Below, in pieces: positions 32,746 to 43,969 of a stretch of DNA of 64,000 nt (the stretch's first letter is position 1; the number at the start of each line of letters is the position of its first letter). The DNA comes from Oreohelix idahoensis. Taxonomy: Eukaryota; Mollusca; Gastropoda; Stylommatophora; Oreohelicidae. The notes beneath the pieces were generated by a model. The model was not told the origin of the DNA. It did not search any database and worked only from the letters and a program-made list of their open reading frames with translations. The position numbers and the translations under genes are program-made. The stretch is from the NCBI GenBank assembly GCA_024509875.1, contig JAMPIV010016237.1:1-64000 (forward strand), written 5' to 3'.

Positions 32746-34775
32746 TGTGGTGAAGTGGGATGTTATAAATATTTATAGGGGACTTAGTGTACTGACTGAG
32801 ATCAGCTGTGAAGGTATCTATATCTATTAAGAGTAGTGTATTATAGATAACCTTACTTGCTACCACATATCTATATATCTCAGTCAGAATTATTCTGGAA
32901 TAGTGTGATGACTACGTTATGTGTCTAGGGTATGTGTATGATGAAGTGTAAGTCACAACAACAGACAGATAAACAATTTAATTTAATCCACTACTCTTGA
33001 CAACACTGTGACACTCACATACATATAACACTCTATGAGAATATCTTAAGGAGTCACTGATAACTTTTCAAATAACAATATGTATTCATGGTTATCATAA
33101 AGGTATATGTGTCCTGATTCAAATACAAAGGAACCAGGAATCACAATCAATTTTAATTACAAGTATATGTACAGACTTTATCAATATGAATATTGTAGTG
33201 ACATATATTATTAAAATATCCTATGTGTGTCAGTTGTGTAGTGGTAATATGAGGTAATACTGGTTTTGTTTTGTTCAAGCTCTGTTGGTATTTGTCATCA
33301 TGACTTCAATAGTTTGTCTTTTGGGACTAGTATTGGAGATGTTCTCAGTTCCTGATATTAAGACAATTAAATTCCCCTCTGAATGTTATTTTTACAAAGT
33401 CATTTCAAGATGAGGGGACATAATGTTGAGCTCAGCTGGCCAAATCAGCTTATCTTGCGTGATGGCGGCAGGAAAGGACTCCTCTGCTCGAATTCTCCCC
33501 TGGGCTCTGGAGACACCTCACTGATAGCTAAAAAGACCAAGGAGTATGCTGTCCGACTCTGGATTCAGCAAAGCTCTGACCAGGTGCTGCTCAATACCAT
33601 CAAGACCACGGTCCCACAATTTCATGGAAATAAACACAGATACGTTGATTAGCAATGAATTCTGGCACAATTACTGGCACAAATTCCCATCTGCTTATGT
33701 TCCAGGCTTTTATTTAACCCAAATATGAGCTGGCTTCAACGCACTGTTGCTTTATCAAGATTATTTGCACTAGTGGTCTCGAACTAACGCTCCTAAGTGA
33801 GTATATCAGCGAGTCTAGCCAATGAGGCCACGTTTCGACAAGTGTTTGAAAAAATGTTACCTTTTCACGTCTCCCCTAACAACGAAAGATAGTATTTATA
33901 GCCCGACCAATCGTGGTTAGTCTTTCATTTGTTGCGCTCCAATCAATTTGGAGTTTACATGGTAGGCTAATTCTGTAACGTAAGATTTTTTTTCAAACAC
34001 GTTATAAAAAAATTTTATGAGCAGAAATGATTCCATGCTGTCAGGCATCCCCACTATTTTATTTTGGGTATAATTTATTAATTCCTGGACTATTTGCGTA
34101 ACGTTTTACATATTCTTTGTCAGCAAGCCCTAAGGAACCCAAATATCCAAATTTAAAAGAGCTACGTGGCTGCGTTCAAAATATGTATTTTCTACCTCCT
34201 GTTTCGAAGATGTGCTGTCTGGGTACTGTTATGTTCTCAACCGTAAACCCATCTATTGTTATCTTTCCTAATAAGCGTTTTTTATGATTTTAAAACCTAA
34301 CTCTGGGAAGGGTAGTGAATTTATCACTGTCCGTCCGAAAAAGTTAGTGCTAGTAGTCTTACACGCGTGATGGCAGCATTTGTGTATCGCGCGAAGCGTG
34401 TTTAGTGTTCGGCTTTCTGCCTCTCCCTTCTCGCTATCCTTTTGTCCATCTGTCTTTTGATCTTGGTAACATAGTGTAGAAAAAGACATGAATGGAATTT
34501 AAAATTTAGGTCAACTTGCATATTTCAAGGTTTTTCTTAGAAAGGCAGCACATTTTATTGTGTGTTTGGGAAACGCGTGTATGTTGCAGAAGGCCTTTAA
34601 TATCAACGTGAAACGTTACAATTTGCATACGCAGTAGAAAACAAGGGGATTTCGAGTACAGTCATTGTGACAGCACTGTTCTTTACCATTCTTCTTCCTT
34701 TATTTATTATATGTATTTATTAGGCTTTATATTTACTTGATAATTTATATATGTGGATTAGAATATTCCACGACA
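32746..34775 (-). mobile_element. Solo LTR of the Gmr1-like family
   Basis: Minus-strand relative of the LTRs at 3078-5522 and 9649-12100, starting TGTCGTGGAATATTC at 34775 and ending CTTCACCACA at 32746, with a 5-bp target duplication. It is about 400 bp shorter, from internal deletions, and clearly more diverged. No internal region is present, so it formed by recombination between two LTRs of a full element. The open frame 34268-34489 within it is incidental. Confidence 0.85.
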
Positions 34776-34985
34776 CCCACCAACATTAATAGATGTGGAC
34801 ACGGACATACACCCTCTCATATCCAGGTGCAGTGATCACTCCGATGTCCCACCAACATTAATAGATGTGGACACGAACTAACACCCTCTCATATCCAGGT
34901 GCAGTGATCGCCTCGGAAGTCCCATCTACGTCAATGGATGTGGACTCGAACACACACCCTCTCATATCCTGGTGTAGTGATGGCT
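34776..34985 (+). repeat. 72-bp satellite, right block
   Basis: Continues the units of 32592-32745, with starts at about 34842 and 34914; the last unit is the most diverged and runs into a non-LTR 5' region. Confidence 0.9.
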
Positions 34986-35912
34986 GCAGAAGCTACTGTC
35001 TTGGAGTAAGCTTCTAGCATATGGCCTCTCCTGCACCTACGTGTCCATAGCAATATCTTCACGTGGTGACCCCGTTCTTACAGAGTTTGCTATGGGGGCG
35101 ACCGAATGCCTGGCGGCATAACTGGGTCGGGAGTTGTTTGGGACCCCTTCTAAGGTGAAGTCGCAATACCCACCGGCGAGTGGACCTTGCTCTGGCCAAC
35201 ACCAACCCAAACCCCACTCATGGGTTAAATGCTACTTTCTCTCTTCTCCACTTTCCCACCAAACTTTCTCTGTTTAAACTATCCACGATAAACCCCACCA
35301 AGGATCCCGAAGTGGTGGTGGTAAAACATAGGTCTTTACCTAGAAGGGATCCGGGCCCTGCACTATGTTCCAGCTGCAGCGAGAGTGCCATGCGACCAGA
35401 CATTGCACCCATAGTCAGAATTCGTCCCATCCCTGAGATACGGGAAGCCAAGCCACTAAAACTAAATGAAAATTTAGAACCACGGTGCTGGGAAAACCTT
35501 GAAGGCATAGGATACAGGATGTGACATAGCCACAGCGAAAGCTCAGCCACAGAATGAAGAAATGAGGCCTCCATCATGAGCGCCTGTTATTAACGTGGAA
35601 TACATCTCTATGAACCCGCAAAGCGATGTGATCTCTAGAGCTAAAGAGGTGAGTTGCTAAACGGATAAGACCAACACTCATGGAGAAAGACATACCCATT
35701 GCACTCTTTGGGAGGGAGATGCTTGCAGCAAACACCAATTTGTAACGCCTCGTTACATAAGGCCCGCGCACAAGAGTTGAACACCCAACTCCGTGCGAAA
35801 AATCAGCAAAGGGGAACCCTACAATTTTACAGCTAAATATAGCTGTTCTACAAAACAAGACAATCGAGCTTACACAAATTCTACACGAACATCAATTACA
35901 TGAAGCCTGTCG
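34986..35912 (+). pseudogene. 5' part of a non-LTR retrotransposon up to the endonuclease start
   Basis: A GC-richer segment (GGGGGCGACCGAATGCCTGG and similar) precedes a frame at 35180-35524 (FSLLHFPTKLSLFKLST, IAPIVRIRPIPEIREAKP). At 35818-35912 another frame reads PTILQLNIAVLQNKTIEL then TQILHEHQLHEAC, which is the typical first strand-helix of an APE endonuclease (LQ-N-I-GL--K--EL). The copy is cut off before the catalytic QET motif. Adjacent 72-bp repeats sit where a tandem-repeat promoter would be. Clade not assigned; Jockey/CR1-like by flavour. Confidence 0.55.
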
Positions 35913-36264
35913 CGAATTGACAGTAAATTTGAATTTTCCAATCCGTCCCAGTCCCACTCCTGGCCTTACTATTTAAATTTTTTCTATTCTTCCCGGCACC
36001 ATGAACTATGAACTTTAGATTATTTAAATTTTTCGTTCGCGGCCGTAGGCTTATTAATTTTTGTCCGCTCAGACCCCCCTTCCCCACTCCCCACCCAAGC
36101 CGAATCTGGCTTTTGATTTCGATTCTGCCCTCATTATAAATTCATTGCTCGGTCCTCAGTAGCCAGCGCTCGCCAGCATACGATAACATTGCATAAGACA
36201 CACCTGCATGCATTTTTGTATGACGCATGCCTCGGGGAATGTCCTAACATGTAATAGCGTTGTC
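35913..36264. other. No recognisable feature
   Basis: No supported gene or repeat. Confidence 0.5.
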
Positions 36265-36565
36265 ATGGATTGCCTTCCCCTGCTTTGCAGTAGTGGTGGT
36301 CCAACAGTGAGAAAACTCAAGAGTATCTAATATTGGCTTCCATGGTATCTACCTGCGCGCACGATTACTCTTGGCAGAGATATAGATAGAAGATTAATGA
36401 CACTTCTATCTTAAGGGAGATTCACAAGATATTTCCAGAAGTCACAAACAATGTTGCATTGGGCTGAACAATTGTTAACGCATTATATCTGGTCCGTCGC
36501 CTTTTGTGAAAGATTTAAGCAATGGTCTAGCCCGTTAAGCCCCCAGTTGGTGTAATCCAACGAAT
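36265..36565 (+). repeat. Dispersed repeat X, copy 2
   Basis: Uninterrupted copy matching 16443-16703 plus its continuation after 17398, and 44835-45060 in reverse. It shows the site where the piggyBac-type MITE entered copy 1. Confidence 0.65.
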
Positions 36566-36582
36566 GCCCTCTTATAAGTATG

Positions 36583-36583
36583 G

Positions 36584-36671
<88 letters not shown>

Positions 36672-36681
36672 TTGTGTGTGT
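36583..36681. repeat. Compound CT/TA/TG microsatellite
   Basis: Successive runs of CT, TA and TG dinucleotides. Confidence 0.95.
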
Positions 36682-37367
36682 AATTATAAAATAGTCATTT
36701 CTTTGCTTTCATACTTATAATGTCTGAATAAACAATTATTCGATTAGTTTAAAATAACATACAACAAATTTAATGGTATTTTTGAAAGGTATTTTGAAAG
36801 GTATTGATGTTAATTGTTCCTGTAGCGCGCTGGTTGTAGACACGACGGATGCATCCTCTCATACGTCCATCTCTTATAGTCTTACTTTTGATGTTAAGGT
36901 CCAACAATCTTTATCTTCTTGATTTATTGATTGCAGTATCGTCTTCAGGTGATTATTATATGACCTTATATGCTTTCCCTTATCGATATCCAATCTTCCC
37001 ACTATGGGGGTTCTCAAAGCACCTTCCAAATGTGAGGTATACATAAAGTTGACCATGAGCAAAGATTGTGTCTAGTAGTTAAATACCTGCACGATCAAAT
37101 GAAAGTACCAGTGTTTTATTGATTATCATGACAAGAGCTAAAATCACAGGAAACTAGAGGCGTCTCAAGATAACAGAAAAGCTAGTATCGCCTGGCTCTA
37201 AAATTATGCGTGGAATGAAAACTCGTACAATTTAAGAAATTACTTCATATGATGATATTGTTTCGTATTTTTGAAAAGTTAAGCCCTCTATATTTAGTAT
37301 TAACAGACTGTAAAAGTGTAAAACAAAAACATGACAAGGTATTTGGTGGCTCTTTTAATATGATACA
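36682..37367. other. No recognisable feature
   Basis: AT-rich. A segment near 36838-36866 (GACGGATGCATCCTCTCATA) is nearly repeated at 50620-50645. Confidence 0.5.
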
Positions 37368-37497
37368 AAAATATCAAACTGACCATGTCTTGACCGGTTG
37401 CTTGCGGAGAAATCCGAATAAACTTGACCTTTGACCTCTATATTATCATTATTTTCTTTCGCGCTCGTTGTGAAGTGTAGAACCACCACTGCACTGG
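37368..37497 (+). repeat. 130-bp flanking direct repeat R, left copy
   Basis: Ends CCACCACTGCACTGG exactly at the left LTR edge. The other copy (43840-43969) starts exactly at the right LTR edge and has the same length, with about five to six mismatches. Confidence 0.9.
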
Positions 37498-38149
37498 TGT
37501 GACGAGTAGGGTGTATGTGGGTGGATGTAATTTAGACAACACTTATCCACCACTCGTATAACTCACTGTCTAGTAATAAAGTACTAACTCCAACAGCTCT
37601 GTCAGTCTCCAACAATGTATCAGATTCACAAATAATTCACAATGGACGTAGGGCCATTACAAATATTAGATGCATCACAAATCCCGAGTATCCGCACACA
37701 CTCTGCTTCTCGGAATAACTACAGCCACAAATAGGCTACTTAATGAATAACTACTGCAACGTCTACTACACAACTCCGGCCCTCTACTCGCGTCCTACTA
37801 TAGACATCCACCCTTCTCTTCTCTACGCTCTATGCTGACTCCTGTCTACTCTCTACTCGCTCAACACTCTACTGACTCAACACATGTCTCCAACCAACAC
37901 ACTCCTCCCGCTGACTGCCCCTTTCATGCGTATTCACTAAAACCCGTGAAACCCTTTCACGCTCCACTGATCTTCATTCACGCATCACAAAAGCTAATAG
38001 CTTGTCTCAAGCAATGCTCACGCAGTACATATACTAAAATATTACCAGGCAAGCATTCCCAACTCACAACAACTCACATGACTAATAAACTCCCGCTGGA
38101 GCATGGGAACATTCACACCTGCAAAATACCCTCAAAACACTCCGTGACA
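37498..38149 (-). repeat. 3' LTR of the Gag/PR element
   Basis: 652 bp. On the minus strand it begins TGTCACGGAGTG and ends CTACTCGTCACA. Confidence 0.9.
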
Positions 38150-38164
38150 TCCACCCCTTTCCCC
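38150..38164 (-). promoter_or_regulatory. Polypurine tract of the Gag/PR element
   Basis: The minus strand reads GGGAAAGGGGTGGA immediately upstream of the 3' LTR. Confidence 0.75.
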
Positions 38165-38779
38165 ACGTGAAAAACCGGGGTTTTTCACCGTGAAGACAGA
38201 GATGGGAGTCCTATACATCATCAAACCTAAAATACATCATCAAAGTAAACAATGCTTCCATACAAAATACATCAACCCACATTAATAGCATACAAATTAT
38301 TCTAGCGATAATCACATTCAACTTCTTTGAAGTTAAACAAAATTCATTTTCATATCAAAGAAATGTATGCACAATCTACAAACTTCATGTAAAGTCATCA
38401 AACTTATACAAATATAAGTACGAGTAAACATGCTTTATTATAATTAAAATCCGCTAGTCTGGTATCTTGTCCTACATCAAACTGTTGTAAGGTTACTGTT
38501 CAGCTGCTTGGTGACTTGGCAGAGTGCAGAAAACTAGTGGCAACCACATATGACTAATGCCGAATCATCTGCCCTGAGAAAGAAAATTTTGTCTAAATTA
38601 GAAAGCAACAAATGTTGACTAGTTGAAAACATATTTTCAAATTTGATCTAAGCCACTTTGACACTTATTTGTACAAATCACTGTGTTAGGCCTTCCTTTC
38701 TGAGTTAAAGATGTCAGTTTTCGGGGTCTGTAATTTCAATATTATATTATCAGAGGCCCTTTCTGGCATCATATTAATC

Positions 38780-40447
38780 TCAGCCTTGGTCATATTCTTC
38801 AGGGTAGGAGCTCCATTTAGGATGACAACATCCTCGGCTACTATCAAAGCTACAACAATAATTCTCACCACCATTATTCCATCTACAACGTGCCCTACTG
38901 TAAAGATGGTTATTCTCTCTTTTTTCTGCCCAGCGGCAATCTCTTCTGAAACTACCTCTGTATATTTCTCCACCTTTTTGTTCACTATAGCTTGGTCTGC
39001 TGGAACAAAATCCTCTGTTTATATCTTGTACTCTGTACCTGTTTCTAAATCCAATCCGACGTTTGCTTTGAAAATTACCGCAGTAATCATTACTACTCAT
39101 GCGGCTTCCTCTAAAGTGTCTTGAATCTCTTAAGCCACTGGTTTCTCTTATGTAATGTTTCTGATGTGGCATACGAGCACCACGACCTACTCTGCGATAC
39201 TTCTCAATCAGCTTTCTGCGCTCTTCTTTCATCCGGTCTGTCTCAGGATATTTGACAGATTCGCCTTCTTCTGGCAAAGTAAAGTTCACCTTTGTTTCAT
39301 TTACTGCCCTTTCCTGAATATTCATCTTACGTTCACCCCATTCCTTTGCTGATATAATATGCCCTTCAATGTTAGTTTCTGGTTGATCCATCTGTTTTGG
39401 AAACGATATATCTTCTCGTTGGGGTGAAATTAAATTTAATACTGAAGTATCAGCAACTCGGACATTACCAGATGACATGCTATCTACAGGAATTACCCTA
39501 GGTTTTCCTTGCAATTTAGTAGTTCCTCCATAAGTATCGTCTCTATGTTTGTTTTTCCATAGTTTGATATCCTCCTCAGTACACTCTTTGATACCACGAA
39601 TATTTCCAAGTATCAGATCAGCGACCGCATTATCGCCAAGAACACATGCTTTTACCCTACCCCGCAAGAATGGCGTATCAATATCTATCAACACCAGAGG
39701 GTAAAACTCCACCCTGCCACCAAAAGTGATACACCGAGCAGTTTGATCCAACCAACGAGACCCCTCAATGCATGATCTCCGCACCCCAACTGTCGTACAG
39801 CCTGTATCCCTCAAGACGGATACAACTTTATGTCCTACGTACCCTGGATGCAAGACTATGTTCCCATCTGTATGAACTGCTGACAAACATGGAAGTGGGT
39901 GGCCACAAATCAGAATTGGTGTCTCATCTTTATGAAAAAGTGGTCTGCACCCTTCACAACTCTCGTTGTTGAATGTATCTAAGACTACCACCGAACTTGC
40001 ACGTTCAAACTTCCTATTAGGACAATCAAATTGAAGGTGGCCAATCCCATTACATAGAAAGCATCTGTACTCCTCACGCTGGCTCTTCTGTGGACTACCC
40101 TGAGTGCTAGTCTGAAGCTCGGCCACAGACTGAGGTTCAGGCTTGTCACAAAATTTTGCTCCATGGCGTGGTGATCCACATTTAAAACAACCAGAAGGTC
40201 TTCTACTACCTGACTCTGCCATATTCTGCTGTTTCCTGGGGGATGTACGGTAGTCTGTTTCTGTCCACCTCTTACTTATTGCCTTCCTATCATAAGGTCT
40301 CTCCCAATTACGAGAATTTAGTCTCCGATATGGCCGCGTTTCATAACTCCGCTTGGCCACATATGTCGTAAATGTTTCTGGCACAGCCGATTTATGAATC
40401 GGTCTCCCTGGATGTGCTGTTGCATACTGTTGACCTAACTGAGACAT
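38780..40447 (-). CDS. Nucleocapsid-protease ORF (PR, no RT)
   Basis: 555 residues from an ATG at 40447, overlapping the end of Gag in the -1 frame. Residues 1-80 are basic. Two CCHC zinc knuckles lie at residues 87-100 and 129-142, both with 2-4-4 spacing. A retropepsin-like aspartic protease follows, with LRDTGCTTVGV at residues 212-222 (Asp-Thr-Gly) and the hydrophobic ADLILGN at about 276-282. The C-terminal 300 residues hold no RT motif; the last 130 are Arg/Ser/Gly-rich and may bind RNA. A second frame (38985-38686) overlaps the end and is probably incidental. Expression probably depends on -1 frameshifting or on reinitiation at the ATG 10 bases before the Gag stop. Confidence 0.85.
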   Translation of the reverse strand: MSQLGQQYATAHPGRPIHKSAVPETFTTYVAKRSYETRPYRRLNSRNWERPYDRKAISKRWTETDYRTSPRKQQNMAESGSRRPSGCFKCGSPRHGAKFCDKPEPQSVAELQTSTQGSPQKSQREEYRCFLCNGIGHLQFDCPNRKFERASSVVVLDTFNNESCEGCRPLFHKDETPILICGHPLPCLSAVHTDGNIVLHPGYVGHKVVSVLRDTGCTTVGVRRSCIEGSRWLDQTARCITFGGRVEFYPLVLIDIDTPFLRGRVKACVLGDNAVADLILGNIRGIKECTEEDIKLWKNKHRDDTYGGTTKLQGKPRVIPVDSMSSGNVRVADTSVLNLISPQREDISFPKQMDQPETNIEGHIISAKEWGERKMNIQERAVNETKVNFTLPEEGESVKYPETDRMKEERRKLIEKYRRVGRGARMPHQKHYIRETSGLRDSRHFRGSRMSSNDYCGNFQSKRRIGFRNRYRVQDINRGFCSSRPSYSEQKGGEIYRGSFRRDCRWAEKRENNHLYSRARCRWNNGGENYCCSFDSSRGCCHPKWSSYPEEYDQG

Positions 40448-41325
40448 TGCCGAAATATTTCCGGTTTTCTTTCTTGGAAAAAAGCCAACAACTCCCAGCT
40501 ACATGAAGACATCACCTTATCACGTAAGATCAAATCACATAGGCCATCAAAATCTTTAGCAATGCCAGATAAGTCAATCCATCTGTTCAATAACATCTTA
40601 ATCTCTGTGATAAACTCTGCAAAATTTTGCTCACTACTTGGCATCGCACTGTGGAACTTTAACCGATAGCCTTGTTCATTTAACCTGTATTTGCGTAACA
40701 AAGTTTCCTTCACTATGTCATAATTTAATCTATCTTCCACAGTTAATTGGAAAACTGTTTTTAATGCTGACCCTGTTAAATAATCTGTCAACAGTGATCC
40801 CCACAGTTCTTTATTAATCTTTAAGGCAGTTGCCTTCATTTGAAACCTCTCCAAAAAACAGTCCATAAAATCTATGGATTCGTTGAAAATTGGGAGTTTC
40901 AACTTGTACATACTCCCATACTCTTTTTTTGATGATGAGTCTGGACCCGATTTCTCTAACTCAAGTCTTCTCAATGATACCTCTTTGTCCGCTTCTATCT
41001 TTTTAATTTCTTTCTGTGCTTCTATCTCTTTCATTTCTTTCTGTGCTTCTATCTCTTTCATTTCTTTCTGTGCTTCTATCTCTTTCATTTCTTTCTGTGC
41101 TTCTATCTCTTTCATTTGTTTCTGTATCTCTAACCTCTTAGTCTCTTCCTCTGCTTCTGCTTTTATAGTTTCTCCCTCTGTTTCCGCTTTCTTTCTCTGT
41201 CGCTCCTCATGTCGTTTTTGTCTCTCCTGCACCTCTTTAAATTGAGCCTGTGCAAACTCTAAGAGATCTTCTCCCGACTTTCCTATCTTCTCAACGACAA
41301 GGATAAAATCCATAAGTGTTGACAT
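40435..41325 (-). CDS. Gag of the Gag/PR element
   Basis: 296 residues from ATG 41325. Residues 25-120 form a charged coiled coil containing a nine-residue tandem repeat, KEMKEIEAQ, in four near-perfect copies (about 70-112). Residues 135-290 resemble the SCAN-like capsid of Gypsy Gags: YKLKLPIFNESIDFMDCFLE, LLTDYLTGSALKTVF, LLRKYRLNEQGYRLKFHSA and FAEFITEIKMLLNRWIDL. It lacks a zinc knuckle of its own; both knuckles lie in the next ORF. The frame ends at TAG 40437-40435. Confidence 0.85.
   Translation of the reverse strand: MSTLMDFILVVEKIGKSGEDLLEFAQAQFKEVQERQKRHEERQRKKAETEGETIKAEAEEETKRLEIQKQMKEIEAQKEMKEIEAQKEMKEIEAQKEMKEIEAQKEIKKIEADKEVSLRRLELEKSGPDSSSKKEYGSMYKLKLPIFNESIDFMDCFLERFQMKATALKINKELWGSLLTDYLTGSALKTVFQLTVEDRLNYDIVKETLLRKYRLNEQGYRLKFHSAMPSSEQNFAEFITEIKMLLNRWIDLSGIAKDFDGLCDLILRDKVMSSCSWELLAFFQERKPEIFRQCLS
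40477..40483 (-). promoter_or_regulatory. Candidate -1 ribosomal frameshift heptamer
   Basis: The minus strand reads T TTT TTC in the zero frame of Gag (codons GCT TTT TTC). Slipping back one base leads straight into the protease ORF, which is open in the -1 frame from a TAG about five codons upstream. The heptamer lies inside the roughly 60-base overlap window. No downstream pseudoknot was assessed. Confidence 0.55.
41008..41118 (-). repeat. 27-bp tandem repeat in the Gag coiled coil
   Basis: Four copies of a 27-bp unit encoding KEMKEIEAQ, with a fifth degenerate copy. Confidence 0.9.
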
Positions 41326-43187
41326 GATTATAAATATATATGATTTATATGCACCTCCAATACTCTAACTTAATGTCAATACAGTTTACACCCCAAAATA
41401 ATATTTTAAATAACCACTAAGATACCTTACTCACTGTCTTAGTGAAATAAATTATTAGCCCTACAAAACAAACAATGATACACATGATGATGATAAACAG
41501 TACACCCTAATTCACCAAACAACAACTTGGTAAGTCGGTAAGAAGAAAAAGGAGAGATGTGTGACAGAAGTAATATTGAAATATACAGTACCTGACCTCT
41601 GTAACGTACAAAAACAGGAGATTGAAAAAATTAACGTATGTACAGGATAGTGTAAGAAGAAAAATGACTGAAGAATACACCATATACACAGAACGTCAAA
41701 GAGGGAATGTAATATACAACCAACCACAAACTACACGTAAACAACTAATGCAAAAATGCACACTTTATTCGTGAAGGGCAATACAACTGATCCTGCCCAC
41801 TGGATAGGACCCCTTCTAAGAATAAATAGCGCAAAATCCTACAGATGAAATCAAAACACAAATAAATAATATAATCGTCACGCCAACAACAACAATAAAA
41901 CAATGAATACCAAGGGAAGCCTATAGAGCAACCTGGACAAATAAATGAATTAAGGCCTTAGAATTATGAACCAAAACAAACTAAGGTTACGTAGCTTTTT
42001 CTGGTGTACTGGAATGGTAGGCTATGGCAATAAACTGATCTGATCTGTTGTCTCCAAGTCACCTCTGCAGCAGTAACTTTGAGAAATCCAAACACTACAA
42101 CAGTCCCTGTCAGGAATATGTTAATACACACTTAGTATATAATTTAAGCTCTTAGAATCTAACTAAAATGGACGAAAGAACTAGAGAGAAAGATGACAGC
42201 TAGGATTCACACAGTTATAAGTAACGTAGATATAAGTAATGTGTAAGGCAGATAGGAATAGCACAGCTAACGGTATTGTAGATATTACAATTAATTATAA
42301 ATGTAGTCTAATCTAAACCTGCATTACTTAAAGAAAGAGTAATACTAAAGACAGTAGAACAGCAACACTGAAGATGAAGTAGAAAATAAGTGATACTACT
42401 GAAAGAAAAAGTAACAGAACTAAAGATAAGAAGTTACATGCGAAAACAGAAGTACTCAGTATACAAGTTGAACTACTGATTTCCTATGAAATACACTGTT
42501 AGCACTATATAACCAAAAAATTACCCTTTTAACTAGAAAGTTAGTAAACACTTTACTAGAACATTAGCATACTAGAACCCAAAAGAATGTTACGTAACTT
42601 CCTTAAACGAATAATATCTAATTAAGTTGTATCTCAAGGAATTATGACGAACACTAATTGTTCACAGAACAACTACATAATACTTAAATTCCAAGCGTGT
42701 AGATAAATTTATAATGTCTTCAGCCAGTCCCAAGGTTGATGAAATATGAAGACCACACACAGCACGGCACAACACACTCAGTTCAGATTCTGTAGCGTCA
42801 CTAGCTACACACCTTGGAAAACAGGGCTCGTGTTTTCCAGTTCACACTGTCGAGTAGACCACAGCAACACGACAGCTTTACAGCTCCTCTTCTTTTGGTC
42901 ACCACAAATTCTTCTGGTCACAACACACCGTTTCACAGCATTTGCCGGCAGCAAACGATGTAAATAGACTTGTAAGGCAGCATTCCTAGCACACTGTTTT
43001 CTCGCCAGCACACAGTCACAGCTGACCGTTGACCCAGATTTTAACAGTGTCAAATCGTCTGGTTACTGTAAAGTTGTCACACTTCGCTGCGTTGAAAAAC
43101 ATAGGCTGCTGACCAAATGACCTCAGATCACTTTAGTACTGTACAACTTTGGGTTCGTTTGTAACATCCAAATAGACGAGCTCCCAA
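41326..43187 (-). other. Long 5' leader of the Gag/PR element
   Basis: 1.86 kb between the 5' LTR and the Gag ATG, with many upstream ATGs and no long ORF. The LTR-proximal bases on the minus strand read TTGGGAGCTCGTC, a plausible primer-binding site. This is far longer than typical gypsy leaders. Confidence 0.6.
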
Positions 43188-43839
43188 TGTGACGAGTAGG
43201 GTGTATGTGGGTGGATGTAAGTTAGACAACACTTATACACCACTCGTATAGCTCACTGTCTAGAAATAAAGTACTAACTCCAACAGCTCTGTCAATCTCC
43301 AACAATGTATTAGATTCACAAATAATTCACAATGGACGTAGGGCCATTACAAATATTAGATGCATCACAAATCCCGAGTATCCGCACACACTCTGCTTCT
43401 CGGAATAACTACAGCCACAAATAGGCTACTTAATGAATAACTACTGCAACGTCTACTACACAACTCCGGCCCTCTACTCGCGTCCTACTATAGACATCCA
43501 CCCTTCTCTTCTCTACGCTCTACGCTGACTCATGTCTACTCTCTACTCGCTCAACTCTCTACTGACTCAACACACGTCTCCAACCAACACACTCATCCAG
43601 CTGATTGCCCCTTTCATGCGTATTCACTAAAACCCGTGAAACCCTTTCACGCTCCACTGATCTTCATTCACGCATCACAAAAGCTAACAGCTTGTCTCAA
43701 GCAATGCTCACGCAGTACATATACTAAAATATTACCAGGCAAGCATTCCCAACTCACAACAACTCACATGACTAATAAACTCCCGCTGGAGCATGGGAAC
43801 ATTCACACCTGCAAAATACCCTCAAAACACTCCGTGACA
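43188..43839 (-). repeat. 5' LTR of the Gag/PR element
   Basis: 652 bp, the same length as 37498-38149. Confidence 0.9.
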
Positions 43840-43969
43840 AAAATATAAAACTGACTATGTCTTGACTGGTTGCTTGCGGAGAAATCCGAATAAACTTGAC
43901 CTTTGACCTATATATTTTCATTATTTTCTTTCGCGCTCGTTGTGAAGTGTAGAACCACCACTGCACTGG
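43840..43969 (+). repeat. 130-bp flanking direct repeat R, right copy
   Basis: Matches 37368-37497 over its full length; host sequence continues TACCCTCGTAGG. Confidence 0.9.

Larger units (their letters stand above)
37498..43839 (-). mobile_element. Non-autonomous LTR retrotransposon encoding only Gag and protease
   Basis: 6342 bp with 652-bp LTRs at both ends that differ at roughly a dozen positions (about 2 percent). The minus-strand order is 5' LTR, a long 1.86-kb leader, Gag (41325-40435), an overlapping ORF with two zinc knuckles and a DTG protease (40447-38780), then about 0.6 kb with a polypurine tract before the 3' LTR. No RT, RNase H or integrase motif occurs in any frame. Both ORFs are intact, suggesting recent mobility with enzymes in trans. 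No 5-bp target duplication is seen; instead 130 bp of host sequence is repeated at the borders. Confidence 0.85.

Noticed and set aside
32592..34985. CRISPR-like appearance of regularly spaced repeats
   Set aside because: The whole 72-bp unit is repeated with no unique spacers and the context is a eukaryotic transposon; it is a satellite.
38686..38985. Alternative minus-strand frame over the end of the Gag/PR ORF
   Set aside because: No domain and stops just upstream; the Arg/Ser/Gly-rich frame is more protein-like.
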